A stretch of DNA of 64,000 nt from Coraliomargarita algicola (GCF_033878955.1 NZ_CP138858.1:4801001-4865000), one strand, 5' to 3'; shown: positions 34,775 to 45,425, numbered from the stretch's first letter. Numbers and translations: made by a program. Notes: generated from the letters alone by a model not told the origin.

Positions 34775-35814
34775 TTCGTGTGGTGTGATTGTGTAGAGTG
34801 TGCACAGTAAGAGTGCTGCTTGTCCGATTTGCAGGCCGTTGGCTCCCCAGCACTCGGAGAGACGAGTAGCAGGAGCGCTAGGATCAGTAAGTAGGGGGCG
34901 GCTTCCTGATAAATGCGTATGCCGTTTTCGTTGTCATTGGCATCCACCGGGAGGTCTTGGGCATAGTCTTGGTAGAGTTTACCCAAGTTAAAGGGAGTGG
35001 TGCCGACGGGGAGGTATTGTATGCGTGTGCTGCCGGCCGCAAGCGCGCGTAGGGCCTCGTCGTCGAGTTGGGTGTACACGGTGCTGCCGTTTTGTGCGAG
35101 AAATGTCGTGTCGCCTTTTTCATCTGTGATCGGAATCGGGCTGCCGGTATTCGGATCGCCAATACCTATCAGTAAGGTGTCGACTGCGCTTTGTTTGAGT
35201 CGGTCTAATGCGTTCTCGAAGTGTGAGCCGTTGTCTTCGCCGTCGGTGAGAATGATGAGGTCTTGTACCTCTTCGCGACCAGCGATGAAGACTTGGTCGA
35301 CTGCCTTTTCGATGGCGGATTGTATGGTGGTGCCACCGAAGTCGACGCTGCGCGGGTGGGCTTGCTCTAGCATGTAGCGGGCAAAAGCATAGTCGTGGGT
35401 CAGCGGGCAGAGAATGGATGCGCTGCCGCCGTAAACGATCAGGCCGACCCTTTGGTTGGTAAATTGCTCAAGCGCATCGCGGATGCCTTGCTTGGCGACT
35501 TCGAGGCGTGAGGGAGACACATCTTGAGCGAGCATGCTACGCGACACATCCAGAGCAAAGACTACGTCGCGTCCGGTGCGTGAAGTGGACTCCATGCGAG
35601 GCGCGTATCCGGGGCGTGCCAGGGCGAGTACCAAAGCGACAAATGCGAGCACGCGCAATATGTCGCGTAGACGGCGATGGGTGGGGCGCTGGCCGCCCAT
35701 TGTTTGAATGACAGCCAGGCGTTGTTGACGGGCATAGCGGAGCAATGCGATCAGCGGCAAGGTCAGCAGTAGTAGGGCGAGGGCAGCCGGCCATTGAAAT
35801 ACAAAATCACTCAT
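34597..35814 (-). CDS. BatB-like VWA-domain protein, C-terminus out of frame
   Basis: 405 residues as read. Two N-terminal membrane helices (8-25 and about 55-70) surround a short loop, then a VWA domain (about 83-290) with MIDAS motif FALDVSRSM, GGTTIQ and ILTDGEDNG, and a third helix near 310-322 (YLLILALLLLVS). After that the sequence becomes Pro/Ser/Thr-rich for about 80 residues and is the other-frame reading of the BatC gene, so it is probably not real protein. Either the true BatB is cut short by a frameshift or the two are one VWA-TPR protein. Confidence 0.8.
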   Translation of the reverse strand: MSDFVFQWPAALALLLLTLPLIALLRYARQQRLAVIQTMGGQRPTHRRLRDILRVLAFVALVLALARPGYAPRMESTSRTGRDVVFALDVSRSMLAQDVSPSRLEVAKQGIRDALEQFTNQRVGLIVYGGSASILCPLTHDYAFARYMLEQAHPRSVDFGGTTIQSAIEKAVDQVFIAGREEVQDLIILTDGEDNGSHFENALDRLKQSAVDTLLIGIGDPNTGSPIPITDEKGDTTFLAQNGSTVYTQLDDEALRALAAGSTRIQYLPVGTTPFNLGKLYQDYAQDLPVDANDNENGIRIYQEAAPYLLILALLLLVSPSAGEPTACKSDKQHSYCAHSTQSHHTKCLPPPPPSSPRLVRLSKATKTAISKPPTPNSAKSTTTPATTTPHRACLRPFNSTAASA

Positions 35815-36839
35815 GGCACGACGCGCAAACTGGTTGCTTCAAGGGTTAAGGCTATCACTAGGGCGGCTAGGCTGATGGCGAGCGGGAGCCAAAACCATTC
35901 CGCGACACGGTCAAATTGTTGCGTGGCTATTTTACTGCGCTCTAGCTGGTCGATTTCCTGATACACGGCGCGCAAGGACTCCGCGTTGTGAGCCTTGCGG
36001 AATATGCCTCCTGTTTCGTTACTGATGTGCTCCAATACTTGTTCGGCCGCATTGAGCGTGTCGGTGGCTGATAAGCTGTCGGGGGCGTTGACGGGGTCTC
36101 CTAAACTGATGGAATAAATGCGGCAGCCCCAGGCTTTGGCGAGGCCCGCAGATTCAATCGGTAAGTGGGCACCGGAGTTGTTTTCGCCGTCGGTGAGCAA
36201 AATGATAATGCGGCTTTTAATGGAGTCCAGTTCGCTGGGATTGAGGCTGCCGCGCAATTCGTCCAGGCTGTGTAGTCGGGCCGCGGCGATTGCGAGGGCA
36301 TCTCCGTAGGCTGTGCCGTCTTCGTTGGGGCGTTCTTGAATTTCTAAGTGACGCACGATTTGCAGCAGTGCTTTGTGCCCAAAGGTTAATGGGCTGCGGG
36401 TGTCGGCGTAGCGAGCAAAGGTAATCAAGCCGATCAAATCATTGGGACGGCCTTTGAGTGCTTCGCCGTCGCCCGCAATGAATTGTTCGACCATGGTCTT
36501 GGCGACTTCCATGCGGCTGGTGCTTTTGCCTTCGAATGTTTTGGTGCTCATATCCATACTGCTGGAGACGTCGACCAGCATTTGGATTGCAATACCTTCG
36601 GATACTTGAGCGTCGTAGGAGGAATTGGCCTGTGGACGGGCCAAGGCAACTAGTATCAATACGATGGATACGTGACGAAGCGAAGGAGGCAGCCAGAGCC
36701 AGCGAGCCTTGCCCGAAGATTGCAGTGGCCATTGTTGCAGTGAGTCCACTGTGATGGAGCTGCGCTTGCGCTGGCGCCGGCGTAGTAGCCAGAGCGTGGG
36801 GAGAATCAGCAGCAAGACCCAGGGATCATGAAATGTCAT
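35811..36839 (-). CDS. BatA-like VWA-domain membrane protein
   Basis: 342 residues. Two N-terminal membrane helices, then a VWA domain (about 85-300) with MIDAS residues in LVDVSSSMDM, the Thr in DGTAYGDAL and Asp in LLTDGENNSG, and a C-terminal membrane helix (FWLPLAISLAALVIALTL). BatA proteins are part of the aerotolerance (Bat) operons and likely assemble surface or periplasmic complexes with MoxR ATPases. It overlaps BatB by four bases. Confidence 0.9.
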   Translation of the reverse strand: MTFHDPWVLLLILPTLWLLRRRQRKRSSITVDSLQQWPLQSSGKARWLWLPPSLRHVSIVLILVALARPQANSSYDAQVSEGIAIQMLVDVSSSMDMSTKTFEGKSTSRMEVAKTMVEQFIAGDGEALKGRPNDLIGLITFARYADTRSPLTFGHKALLQIVRHLEIQERPNEDGTAYGDALAIAAARLHSLDELRGSLNPSELDSIKSRIIILLTDGENNSGAHLPIESAGLAKAWGCRIYSISLGDPVNAPDSLSATDTLNAAEQVLEHISNETGGIFRKAHNAESLRAVYQEIDQLERSKIATQQFDRVAEWFWLPLAISLAALVIALTLEATSLRVVP

Positions 36840-37585
36840 GACTGGACCTCCTTTTCGATTGCAGCGCGGAGGGTTTGAGGATCGGCCTTGGGGTTATAAA
36901 GGGCTGCCTCCATCGTCATACGCAGCTGGTGCGAGAGAGAGGGATCGGGGAGCAGCTGCTCGATGAGAGTAACTGGAATGGTGTCGGATTTTAATGCTTG
37001 CTGTAGTTCGTTGAGTCCAGGCTTGGGCGTGATCTTGTTGGCGGGCTGCTTCGATTTTGGCCGTAGGGCATAGTAAAGGATGCCGATGCCGCCGAGCACG
37101 ATTAGTAGGTAGAGCCAGAGGGGAGTTTGCCTTGCTTCGTTTGCTTCAGAATCTGCGGGGAGTGGCTCGGGCGTGAGGGGATCTTCGGTGCTCGCATAGG
37201 GGAGCACTTCGAGTGTCAGCGGGGCGAGCGTATGTTCACTTTCGTGCGCGCCTTGTTCGAGTCGAGCGTGGATGCCTGACCATTCGATCTTGCCAGAACG
37301 GGTGGGTTGAAAGATCCAGACGGCGCTTTGCCGATAGAAGCCTTGACTGTAAGTGATGGGGCTCTGTTGTTGGGCGACGAAGTGGAGGGCCGGCATCTTG
37401 GGCAGTTTTAGCTCGAATTCGGCGTAGTCGCTGCGTGTCATTTGAGCGTGCAGTTCGACTAAATCGCCGGGGTGGCATTCTGTTGGGCTTAGGCTGAGCA
37501 CAATGCCGTGTGGCTGGCTTGCTTGCATGTGCAGCGGCAACCAGGCCAAGCAACAAAAGCCGAGAATATAAAGCCAAGTGCGCAT
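36836..37585 (-). CDS. Bat-operon single-pass protein (BatD-like N-terminus)
   Basis: 249 residues. Signal peptide (1-22), then a beta-rich periplasmic region of the BatD/BACON kind (VLSLSPTECHPGDLVELHAQ), one membrane helix near residues 155-173 (LWLYLLIVLGGIGILYYAL), and a basic then helical cytoplasmic tail. Comparable proteins lie between DUF58 and BatA in related operons (DUF4381-like). ATGA overlap with BatA supports co-translation. No precise function is known. Confidence 0.7.
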   Translation of the reverse strand: MRTWLYILGFCCLAWLPLHMQASQPHGIVLSLSPTECHPGDLVELHAQMTRSDYAEFELKLPKMPALHFVAQQQSPITYSQGFYRQSAVWIFQPTRSGKIEWSGIHARLEQGAHESEHTLAPLTLEVLPYASTEDPLTPEPLPADSEANEARQTPLWLYLLIVLGGIGILYYALRPKSKQPANKITPKPGLNELQQALKSDTIPVTLIEQLLPDPSLSHQLRMTMEAALYNPKADPQTLRAAIEKEVQS

Positions 37586-37587
37586 GC

Positions 37588-38450
<863 letters not shown>

Positions 38451-38457
<7 letters not shown>

Positions 38458-39443
38458 GCCTCGTTCAGTCCTGATTCCGAGACGGGCACTGCGGATAGAA
38501 TTTTATCCAAGAGATCGTCTGAGGTGATCGCCTCGGCCTCCGCTCGATAGGAAATCGCCATGCGGTGGCGTAGGATGTCATGTGCGACGTCTTTAACATC
38601 TTGTGGTGTTGTGTAGTCGCGGCCCTGCATGAGCGCGTGACCACGGGCGGCCAAAGACAGGTAAATCGAAGCGCGCGGAGAGGCGCCGAAGCGGAGGTAG
38701 CGGTCGAGCTCCAACTGGTAGTTGCCCGGGTGGCGGGTGGCATCGACTATGCGGATGATGTAGCGCTCGACTTTTTCATCGATGAAGACGGCTTCCAGTT
38801 CTTTGCGCAGCTGCATTAGCTGATCGATTTGGAGTACGGCTTCGATTTCAGGAAGCGCTTCAGTGCGTGCCATGCGCTGCATGACCACCAGCTCGTCCTG
38901 CATCGAGGGGTAGTCGACCTTTAGCTTAAACATGAAGCGGTCGACTTGCGCCTCTGGTAGCATGTAGGTGCCTTCTTGCTCAATCGGGTTTTGTGTGGCC
39001 AGCACTAGGAAAGGCTTGGGCAGTGGGAAGGTTTCTTTGCCCAGTGTAACTTGCTTTTCTTGCATCGCTTCCAAGAGCGCGCTTTGAACTTTAGCGGGCG
39101 CGCGGTTGATCTCGTCGGCCAGTAGCAGGTTGGCAAAAATGGGACCTTTCTCCGCGGTGAAAACATGTTCGCGTGGATCGTAGACCAGTGTGCCTGTCAG
39201 GTCGCCCGGCAGTAGGTCGGGCGTGAACTGGATGCGGCTGAATGAGGCATCGATCGCCTTGGCGAGGCTGTTGATTGTCAATGTTTTGGCGACTCCGGGG
39301 ACGCCCTCCAGTAAGACGTGACCGTTGCAAAGCAGAGCCAGTAGCAGGCGGTCGATCAGGGCAGCTTGGCCGACGACCAACTTAGCAATTTGTTGGCGGA
39401 CTTGTCGCAGTGCATCGGAAGAAGAAGTGGCAGATGTTTGCAT
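38451..39443 (-). CDS. MoxR-family AAA+ ATPase
   Basis: 330 residues from ATG 39443 (MQTSATSS). Walker A GVPGVAKTLT, Walker B LLADEINRAPAKVQSALLEAMQE and sensor LATQNPIEQEGTYMLPEAQVDRF are all intact. MoxR proteins act as chaperones for assembly of VWA-domain complexes. It is first in the operon with DUF58 and four Bat genes. A longer upstream frame begins in AT-rich DNA and is not preferred. Confidence 0.95.
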
Positions 39444-39730
39444 GATAAAATAGAGTGTGCTCGCGCGATCAAAGGTTCGGGCCGAATCGGGCAATTAAAT
39501 TTAGCTTCTAGTTAAATTCAAGGATGAAGAATTGTTAGGTACTAAAAATGGCAGTGATTTTTCCCGTCTGGCTGCGGATTTAAAGATGAGCTTGGAATCA
39601 GTCATAGACAGAAGGCCTGAGCTGAAGTCAGGGTGGACAATGGCTACCAGCGCGTCCATCTTGGAGTCTGGTTTTCCATGTGCCTCAATTGCGTGTATTC
39701 TGCGCGCTTATCTTTTTATCACTTCGACTT

Positions 39731-40873
39731 ATGCCCTTTTCTCCATTCGGACTGGCCTCTTACTTTTCAAAGGCACTTGCAGCAGCTGGCTATACCGAGC
39801 CAACTGCGATTCAGCGGGCCGCGATCCCGATGATTCTTCAGGGGGCCGATGTGTTGGGGATCGCCAAAACAGGTTCGGGTAAAACCGCAGCCTTTGTCTT
39901 GCCCATATTGCAGGGCTTGCAGGGCGCGCCTTTATCGCGACACCGCCAGCCCCGGGTGCTGGTCTTGGTGCCGACGCGTGAACTGGCGGATCAAGTGAGT
40001 CAGGTTTTTCAGAGCTTCATTCCGTGTTTGAGCGCAGGCATAAGCTGTCGAGCCGTGTATGGCGGTGTTTCGATGAATACTCAGATGCAAGCTCTCGGTC
40101 GGGTAGATGTTTTGGTGGCGACACCCGGGCGACTGTTGGATCTGATTGATAAGAACGCGGTGCGACTTTCGGAGGTGCAGACATTAGTCTTAGACGAAGC
40201 GGATAAACTATTGAACCTTGGTTTTGAAGAGGAAGTGAATCGTTTGCTACGCTTATTGCCGAGGCAGCGTCAGAGCTTGCTCTTTTCGGCGACGCTGAAT
40301 GACGATATTTCGCAGATGCAAGGCTTGATCTTAAAACAGCCAAAAATTTTGCAGATCGATGAAGTTGGTGAGTCGATCGAGCATATTCATCAGCACGGTT
40401 ATTTTGTGAGTGAAGCGCGTAAGGGGCCCTTGTTACGTTATTTAATTCAGCAGCAAGCGATGGAGCAGGTCTTGATCTTCGTATCGTCGCGGAAGAAAGC
40501 CGATAATTTAACGTTCAAACTGCGTAAAAACGGTATCAATGCATGGGCGGTTCATGCTAAAATGGGGCAAAATGCGCGACTGGATACTTTGGAGGCATTT
40601 AAGCAAGGGGAGTTCTCTGTGTTGGTGGCCACCGATTTGTTGGCACGTGGGATTGATATCGATGGCTTGCCATATGTGATCAACTACGAGTTGCCGCGCT
40701 CGCCCAAAGATTACCTTCACCGTATTGGCCGCACGGGGCGGGCCGAGGCCAGTGGTGAGGCGATTTCGCTGATCACTCCTGATGAAATGCATCACTTCAC
40801 GGTGATTCAGAAAAAGATGGGGCAAGTCGTGGCGATGAAGCCCAGCGACGAGATTGATCTGCGTGGTTGTTGA
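39731..40873 (+). CDS. DEAD-box RNA helicase (RhlE-like)
   Basis: 380 residues from ATG 39731 (MPFSPFGL). Q motif GYTEPTAIQRAAIP, motif I AKTGSGKTAAF, motif Ib TPGRLLDL, motif II LDEADKLL, motif III SATL and motif VI HRIGRTGRA are complete. The C-terminal tail is short and lacks an RNA-binding extension, as in RhlE-type proteins. It likely works in RNA turnover or ribosome assembly. It converges on the cobalamin adenosyltransferase gene. Confidence 0.95.
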   Translation: MPFSPFGLASYFSKALAAAGYTEPTAIQRAAIPMILQGADVLGIAKTGSGKTAAFVLPILQGLQGAPLSRHRQPRVLVLVPTRELADQVSQVFQSFIPCLSAGISCRAVYGGVSMNTQMQALGRVDVLVATPGRLLDLIDKNAVRLSEVQTLVLDEADKLLNLGFEEEVNRLLRLLPRQRQSLLFSATLNDDISQMQGLILKQPKILQIDEVGESIEHIHQHGYFVSEARKGPLLRYLIQQQAMEQVLIFVSSRKKADNLTFKLRKNGINAWAVHAKMGQNARLDTLEAFKQGEFSVLVATDLLARGIDIDGLPYVINYELPRSPKDYLHRIGRTGRAEASGEAISLITPDEMHHFTVIQKKMGQVVAMKPSDEIDLRGC

Positions 40874-40892
40874 TGTTCGTCGAGACGCTCGA

Positions 40893-41417
40893 TTATTGGG
40901 CGTGCTCGCGTCCCATTAACCAGAGCAGGTCGGCGAGTCGGTTTAAATATTGGATCAATTCAGGCCGAACGCTGGCACCTGATTCTTTTAGGGCGACGAC
41001 GCCGCGTTCTGCGCGACGACAGGTGGTGCGCGCGCTGTCGAAGAATGCGTCCGCCACCGTATCGCCCGGGAAGCTCCAGCCCTTGAACTGGATGTCTTTT
41101 TCTTTTTCGGTCACAAGCTCGGTGAAGTGATCGATCATTGCGCTGCTAATTGCTTGCTCGCCGTATTTTTCAAGGTAGCGCGCCTGGTCCGTATCGTCGG
41201 TGGCGAGCTCGCCCATGTAGTTGATGAGCTGCTTTTGCACTGAGAGTAAAAGCTCTTTCGCTGCAGGCTGATCGGAGTGTGCTCTACAGAGACCGATGGC
41301 AGAGGTGAGCTCATCGATCCGTCCGTATGTCATTACACGTGGATGGGTTTTAGGCACCCGTTTATTAAAAAGTAGGGCTGTTGTGCCGTCGTCGCCTCGT
41401 TTGGTTGCTATGCTCAT
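40893..41417 (-). CDS. PduO/CobO-type cobalamin adenosyltransferase
   Basis: 174 residues from ATG 41417 (MSIATKRGDDGTT). The ATP-binding loop TKRGDDGTTALL, the SARTTCRRAERG helix and the C-terminal RPELIQYLNRLADLLWLMGR are the family signatures. It makes adenosylcobalamin from cob(I)alamin and ATP. The 90 bases upstream that remain open are not supported as coding. No other B12 gene is in the window, so it probably serves a distant B12 enzyme. Confidence 0.92.
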   Translation of the reverse strand: MSIATKRGDDGTTALLFNKRVPKTHPRVMTYGRIDELTSAIGLCRAHSDQPAAKELLLSVQKQLINYMGELATDDTDQARYLEKYGEQAISSAMIDHFTELVTEKEKDIQFKGWSFPGDTVADAFFDSARTTCRRAERGVVALKESGASVRPELIQYLNRLADLLWLMGREHAQ

Positions 41418-41622
41418 TTGGATTAGAATGCTGATGAGTTGGGGCTGAATCAGATGCACCCATGTTTCATTTAGGGTGACGATTTCATTTTCGGGCAGAG
41501 CATTCAAGTGAAGTCTTGAATATTTATTGTGGTCGCTGTGAGTGGCTGGCCCTGGCCATACGCCGAACGCTCACTGCTTCAAGCTTTGGAGTGCGTGTTT
41601 TTTTGTATGAGCCCAAAGAACA

Positions 41623-42279
41623 CTAATCGCCGCTGGAAAAGATACCTGTCCTATAAGCCTTAGTGATTGCTGCAGGTGCGTTGGGCACTTGCAATTTTTC
41701 ATATATACGGCGCACGTGTGTGGCGACAGTAGAAGTTTCAATTTTCAGATGATCCGAAATTTCTTTTTTCATGTATCCCTCGCTGAGTAGTTTTAAGATT
41801 TCAAGCTCTCGCTCTGAGAGCAGCTGTTTGGCATTTGGGGCGGGAATTTTTTTCTGTACCGTATTGATAATGAATTTAGCCACGCGAGGGTCTAAAGAAG
41901 CGCCCCCTTTGACGACGGTCTGTATGCCGTTAATGATTTGCTCCAATGTGGATTCTTTCAGTAGATACCCCGCCGCGCCCAGGTGGATGGCCTGTAAGAT
42001 GTCGGATTCGTCATCCGATTGACTTAAGACGATGATTTTTATGTCGGGTCGATACTTGATCATCCAAGGGATCGCTTCCAGCCCAGACATTTCAGGCAGG
42101 TTTAAGTCTAACAGTACCACATCGGTGTTGGTATCATGCTCTAAGGCTCGTAGAGCTTGTTCCGCCATGCCAAACTGATGAGTCAGTTGTATCTTAGGCT
42201 CTGTTTCCAGCGCTAAGGCGATGCCTTCGCGGTACTCCGGATGGTCTTCGACCATAATGATGTTGATTGTTGAGGGCAT
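41623..42279 (-). CDS. NarL/LuxR-family response regulator
   Basis: 218 residues. Receiver domain (1-125) with the acidic pocket MVEDHPEY, phospho-acceptor in VVLLDLNLPEMSG, the switch Ser in VLSQSDDE and the Lys in GYLLKES; then a LuxR-type helix-turn-helix (about 150-210: LSERELEILKLLSEGYMKKEISDHLKIETSTVATHVRRIYEKL). It is 16 bp downstream of the sensor kinase gene and pairs with it. A close paralogue lies at 61718. It is a candidate binder of the palindrome found upstream of nearby sulfatase and PEP-CTERM genes. Confidence 0.93.
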   Translation of the reverse strand: MPSTINIIMVEDHPEYREGIALALETEPKIQLTHQFGMAEQALRALEHDTNTDVVLLDLNLPEMSGLEAIPWMIKYRPDIKIIVLSQSDDESDILQAIHLGAAGYLLKESTLEQIINGIQTVVKGGASLDPRVAKFIINTVQKKIPAPNAKQLLSERELEILKLLSEGYMKKEISDHLKIETSTVATHVRRIYEKLQVPNAPAAITKAYRTGIFSSGD

Positions 42280-42295
42280 GGGTTTTTGACTGTAT

Positions 42296-44293
42296 TTATT
42301 GCCAGAATAGGAGCGAACTATTTTTTCTGCACAGGTGAATGATTGTAGAGTATTCTGCGCTGTGACTAATACTGATGCTGGCGTGCATGACGCGCGCGCG
42401 TCGTTTTAGTGATGGAGGCACCTTTTGTTCCTTGTCGTCGGGAAGGCCACGGCCGTCATCTTGAATCTTGATTTCAATCAAACTGGAATTTGCGTTCATT
42501 TCAATGCTTACCTGATCGGCATTGGAGTGTTTGACGATATTGGTGATGGATTCCTTTACAAACAGGAACAGGTCCATCTTCAGGCGCGGTTTGAGTTTGT
42601 TGAAGTAGTTCGCCCCTTGGACCGAGATCGTGTAGTCGGAATTGACGAGCATGCGTTCCGCGATGCGCCGTATATCTTGCTCTAAGTCGCCCACGCGGCC
42701 CATTGTCTGTAAGTCGGTGCAATGGCGGATGGCGGCACCTGCACGTTTGGTCAGCTCACGTGAGCGGGTGAGGGCGGTCTTCAAACGTTCCGGTGAATCA
42801 ACAGAGGACAGCGCAATATCACCGAGTAAACCGATGGTGTGAAGGCTGGCGCCGAGATCGTCGTGTAGGTCGGCGGCGAAGCGCTCGCGGATGCGTGCAA
42901 TTTGCCGTAGGCGCAGGATGCGGTCCACGAGAATGACGACCACGATGCCTGTCGTGAGCAACATCGCGAGCCAACTCATACGCCGGAGCGTGATGCTTTG
43001 ACGGGCGTAGCGGCGGTCCAATTCTGCCCGAATTAGAGGTCGTTCTGCCTCCAAGTGATAGCGCTCTTCGAGTTGCTCCAACCACTCGCGAATCGGGAGG
43101 ATTGTGCCGTAGAAATTTTGGCCATCGGTCAGTTTCGTTAGTGGGCGTGCATAACTTGAGTATTCAAAATTGGTCGTCGGTGTTTTTTGATACGCTACAT
43201 TGGTCTGATTGGAGAATAGCTCGATTTCAGCAAAGCCAAAGGCAATTGTAGGCTCTGGCATCAAAGTGTCGATGAACGGTTCGACGGCCGTCAACCTGAC
43301 GAAACGGCAGGCCTGTGGGTTCAGGTCGCGCATGATGATCGGGCCGCTCTCATAGGCATTCTTTAAATGGAGATCCAGTAAAACAGTGCTCTCAGAAAAA
43401 TCAGCTTGATTGGAGCCTTCGATCAAGAGCCTGCGGGGCATGCCAAAGTCGAAGCCTTTGGAGAGCGGCATATTGTTGCTCAGTTCGATGCGATGCAGGT
43501 GGATCCGGTCCAGTTGGTAAGCGTCTTCCAAATCAATGCTTATGGCGAGAGGTGCGTGGGGCTCGGAGATGCGAACCATCATTGCAATGCTCTGTTCGCC
43601 GCTCGCAGCGTTCATGGTATAGGGCATGAAGCCGTCGACTAGATAGCGCTCATTTCGGGAACTGTCGTAGCCGCGACTTTGTGAAGAAGCGGTCACTTTA
43701 CTGCCGAGCGCGTGATTGTGATTGCCTTCAAAGATCAGTATCTCTGCGAGTTGAAGGTTATATTTCAGGTCCCAGGCGCGTGGGGAGAGTTCCGTGGCTT
43801 GAATGCGTATCCATGAGGCTTGCAGGCCGGGAGTGGCAAACGTGTAAGGGGCAATGTGTTGATCGCCATCCGTCGGTCGAAATTGCGTAATTAATTCGCC
43901 TTCAGGATGCATTGCCGTGCCGGCAATGATCTCCAACTCGGCCGGAAAGCCGTCGGAGATCACGCCCAGTTTGCTGTCCTTCACGATATGTGGCACCAGA
44001 ATGATTTGGTCAATGTTCTGGAAGCCTTCGAGTTCGACTTGGAACCACTCGCGATGATTCGGCTCAGTATGTGAGTCGGAACGATTCCCATTGGAGCCGA
44101 CTCCTGTCTGAAAACTAAATTCAGCGAGTTCAGCGATGCGCGAGTCGATCTCTAAGAGTCGGTTCTCCAATACAGAGATTGATAACTCTACGAGCGGCTG
44201 TGTTGGCTGGCCGTAGAGGGCAGTGTTCACTACGAAGCAGCCTAGAATAAAGTAAAAGCAGCTTTGAAGCTTGATAATTTGAAGGGCACGCAT
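42296..44293 (-). CDS. NarX-type sensor kinase with discoidin-like sensor region
   Basis: 665 residues. A signal peptide or first helix (about 10-28) is followed by a large exported sensor region with two discoidin/F5-8C-like beta domains (about 75-190 and 200-370; LYNPRAWDL-type and IHLHRIELSNNMP segments), which often bind sugars or polysaccharides. A membrane helix lies near 445-463 (WLAMLLTTGIVVVILVD). The HisKA_3 phospho-His is in RFAADLHDDLGASLH (about 477), and the HATPase has KESITNIVKHSNA and DDGRGLPDD. It is divergent from the PEP-CTERM gene and may sense algal polysaccharide. Confidence 0.9.
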   Translation of the reverse strand: MRALQIIKLQSCFYFILGCFVVNTALYGQPTQPLVELSISVLENRLLEIDSRIAELAEFSFQTGVGSNGNRSDSHTEPNHREWFQVELEGFQNIDQIILVPHIVKDSKLGVISDGFPAELEIIAGTAMHPEGELITQFRPTDGDQHIAPYTFATPGLQASWIRIQATELSPRAWDLKYNLQLAEILIFEGNHNHALGSKVTASSQSRGYDSSRNERYLVDGFMPYTMNAASGEQSIAMMVRISEPHAPLAISIDLEDAYQLDRIHLHRIELSNNMPLSKGFDFGMPRRLLIEGSNQADFSESTVLLDLHLKNAYESGPIIMRDLNPQACRFVRLTAVEPFIDTLMPEPTIAFGFAEIELFSNQTNVAYQKTPTTNFEYSSYARPLTKLTDGQNFYGTILPIREWLEQLEERYHLEAERPLIRAELDRRYARQSITLRRMSWLAMLLTTGIVVVILVDRILRLRQIARIRERFAADLHDDLGASLHTIGLLGDIALSSVDSPERLKTALTRSRELTKRAGAAIRHCTDLQTMGRVGDLEQDIRRIAERMLVNSDYTISVQGANYFNKLKPRLKMDLFLFVKESITNIVKHSNADQVSIEMNANSSLIEIKIQDDGRGLPDDKEQKVPPSLKRRARVMHASISISHSAEYSTIIHLCRKNSSLLFWQ

Positions 44294-44375
44294 GCTGACA
44301 GTTCACGATTTCAGGATCTTATGCCGCTTCCGTCGATGTAATAATCGAGCGAATTTATGCATTTTTTGCGTTTTG

Positions 44376-44425
44376 TAGTCCATATGGAGGATAGCGGAAA
44401 TTATGAAATGATAGTAGTATCACCC
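44376..44425 (+). promoter_or_regulatory. Shared palindromic motif, copy 1
   Basis: TAGTCCATATGGAGGA at 44376-44391 followed by GATAGTAGTATCACC at about 44410-44425. It sits in the divergent region between the sensor kinase and the PEP-CTERM gene. Compare copies at 45361, 48930 and 50192. Core pattern TAnTnCATATGnAnTA. Probably an operator or activator site. Confidence 0.6.
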
Positions 44426-44538
44426 CTCTTGCATTCTAATTTCTCTCTAAAACATCAAAATCAATATTAACCAACCCCCTAAAATACGCATTTTCTGGAC
44501 TTAGTGAACAGCTAAGTACCCGTTGATGTATCAATCAT

Positions 44539-45234
44539 ATGAAAAATAAATTAATACTCGCAAGCGCGGTGCTTGCCTCAACTCTGTCTTCATCAGCGGC
44601 TCTTGTGTATAGCACTAATTTCACTGGTGATGATTATACTCAAACCTCTACTGCCGTCGTATTTGACAATGGCACAACCACCGCTGTCGAAGAGTGGTTT
44701 GGTTCAACAAATGGGATTGGGATCGCTGATGGTGATCTCACTCTTGGTAATACTACTGAAAATAGATTCCGGGGTGCAGGCGTCTGGCTCAATGCATCAA
44801 CATGGGCAGCCGGAACCGTTACTGTTGAGTTTGACGCGGCGAACTTTACAGCCGGGACTGATTCGAAAGCCATTTTCCAGGCATACGCTGCAAATAATGT
44901 GGATGCTTCAAATACGGTGAGTTTGGATCTTCATGGAAATTTCCTCTCAGCAGATGGCCTTCCAGTTGCAACCGGAAGCGCTTCGATTGCTTTGCTCGGT
45001 ACTCAACAAGAAATTACCGGCAACGGGAACATCGCTTTCACCTTTACCTATAACGGAACCGATGACTTTATTGGTCTGGTCTTCGCCAACCTCAACGCCC
45101 AAAGCACGGGTACGGGAAACACGGTTGATATCGATAACCTTACGGTGAGTACGATTCCAGAACCAGGCACGTATGCGTTGCTCGCTGGCCTGACTGGCCT
45201 GGCATTCGTGATGGTTCGCCGTCGTCGTGCTTAA
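44539..45234 (+). CDS. PEP-CTERM sorted secreted protein
   Basis: 231 residues. Signal peptide (1-20, LASAVLASTLSSSAA), a beta-rich domain of about 180 residues, and a C-terminal PEP-CTERM tripartite signal: PEP (IPEPGT), hydrophobic helix (YALLAGLTGLAFVMV) and RRRR. PEP-CTERM proteins are processed by an exosortase, which is not in this window. The middle domain is clearly paralogous to the N-terminal 200 residues of the sulfatase at 45426 (shared RGAGVWL, GTVTV and a DNLTV-type end). Function unknown; followed by a strong terminator. Confidence 0.9.
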   Translation: MKNKLILASAVLASTLSSSAALVYSTNFTGDDYTQTSTAVVFDNGTTTAVEEWFGSTNGIGIADGDLTLGNTTENRFRGAGVWLNASTWAAGTVTVEFDAANFTAGTDSKAIFQAYAANNVDASNTVSLDLHGNFLSADGLPVATGSASIALLGTQQEITGNGNIAFTFTYNGTDDFIGLVFANLNAQSTGTGNTVDIDNLTVSTIPEPGTYALLAGLTGLAFVMVRRRRA

Positions 45235-45256
45235 TCAGCCGACAGATTACTTTACC

Positions 45257-45290
45257 AAGCCCTCGGATCTCGCGATCCGAGGGCTTTTTT
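45257..45290 (+). terminator. Terminator after PEP-CTERM gene
   Basis: AAGCCCTCGGATC-TCGC-GATCCGAGGGCTT followed by T. An almost identical hairpin (49769-49802) ends the second PEP-CTERM gene, so gene and terminator were duplicated together. Confidence 0.9.
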
Positions 45291-45360
45291 GTATTCATCG
45301 TTATTTGCCGGGGAAGGCATCCTTGAATTGGTATAGCATTTTAATATCTCCGTGCGCGTG

Positions 45361-45405
45361 TAGTTCATATGTAGTATAGCTTAATTTTAAAATGATAGTA
45401 TTATC
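45361..45405 (+). promoter_or_regulatory. Shared palindromic motif, copy 2
   Basis: TAGTTCATATGTAGTATAG at 45361-45379, then AATGATAGTATTATCAC at about 45391-45407, 20 bp before the start codon of the large sulfatase gene. Spacing between the two blocks is the same as in copies 1 and 4. Confidence 0.6.
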
Positions 45406-45425
45406 ACGCGGATACCATTACGTCT

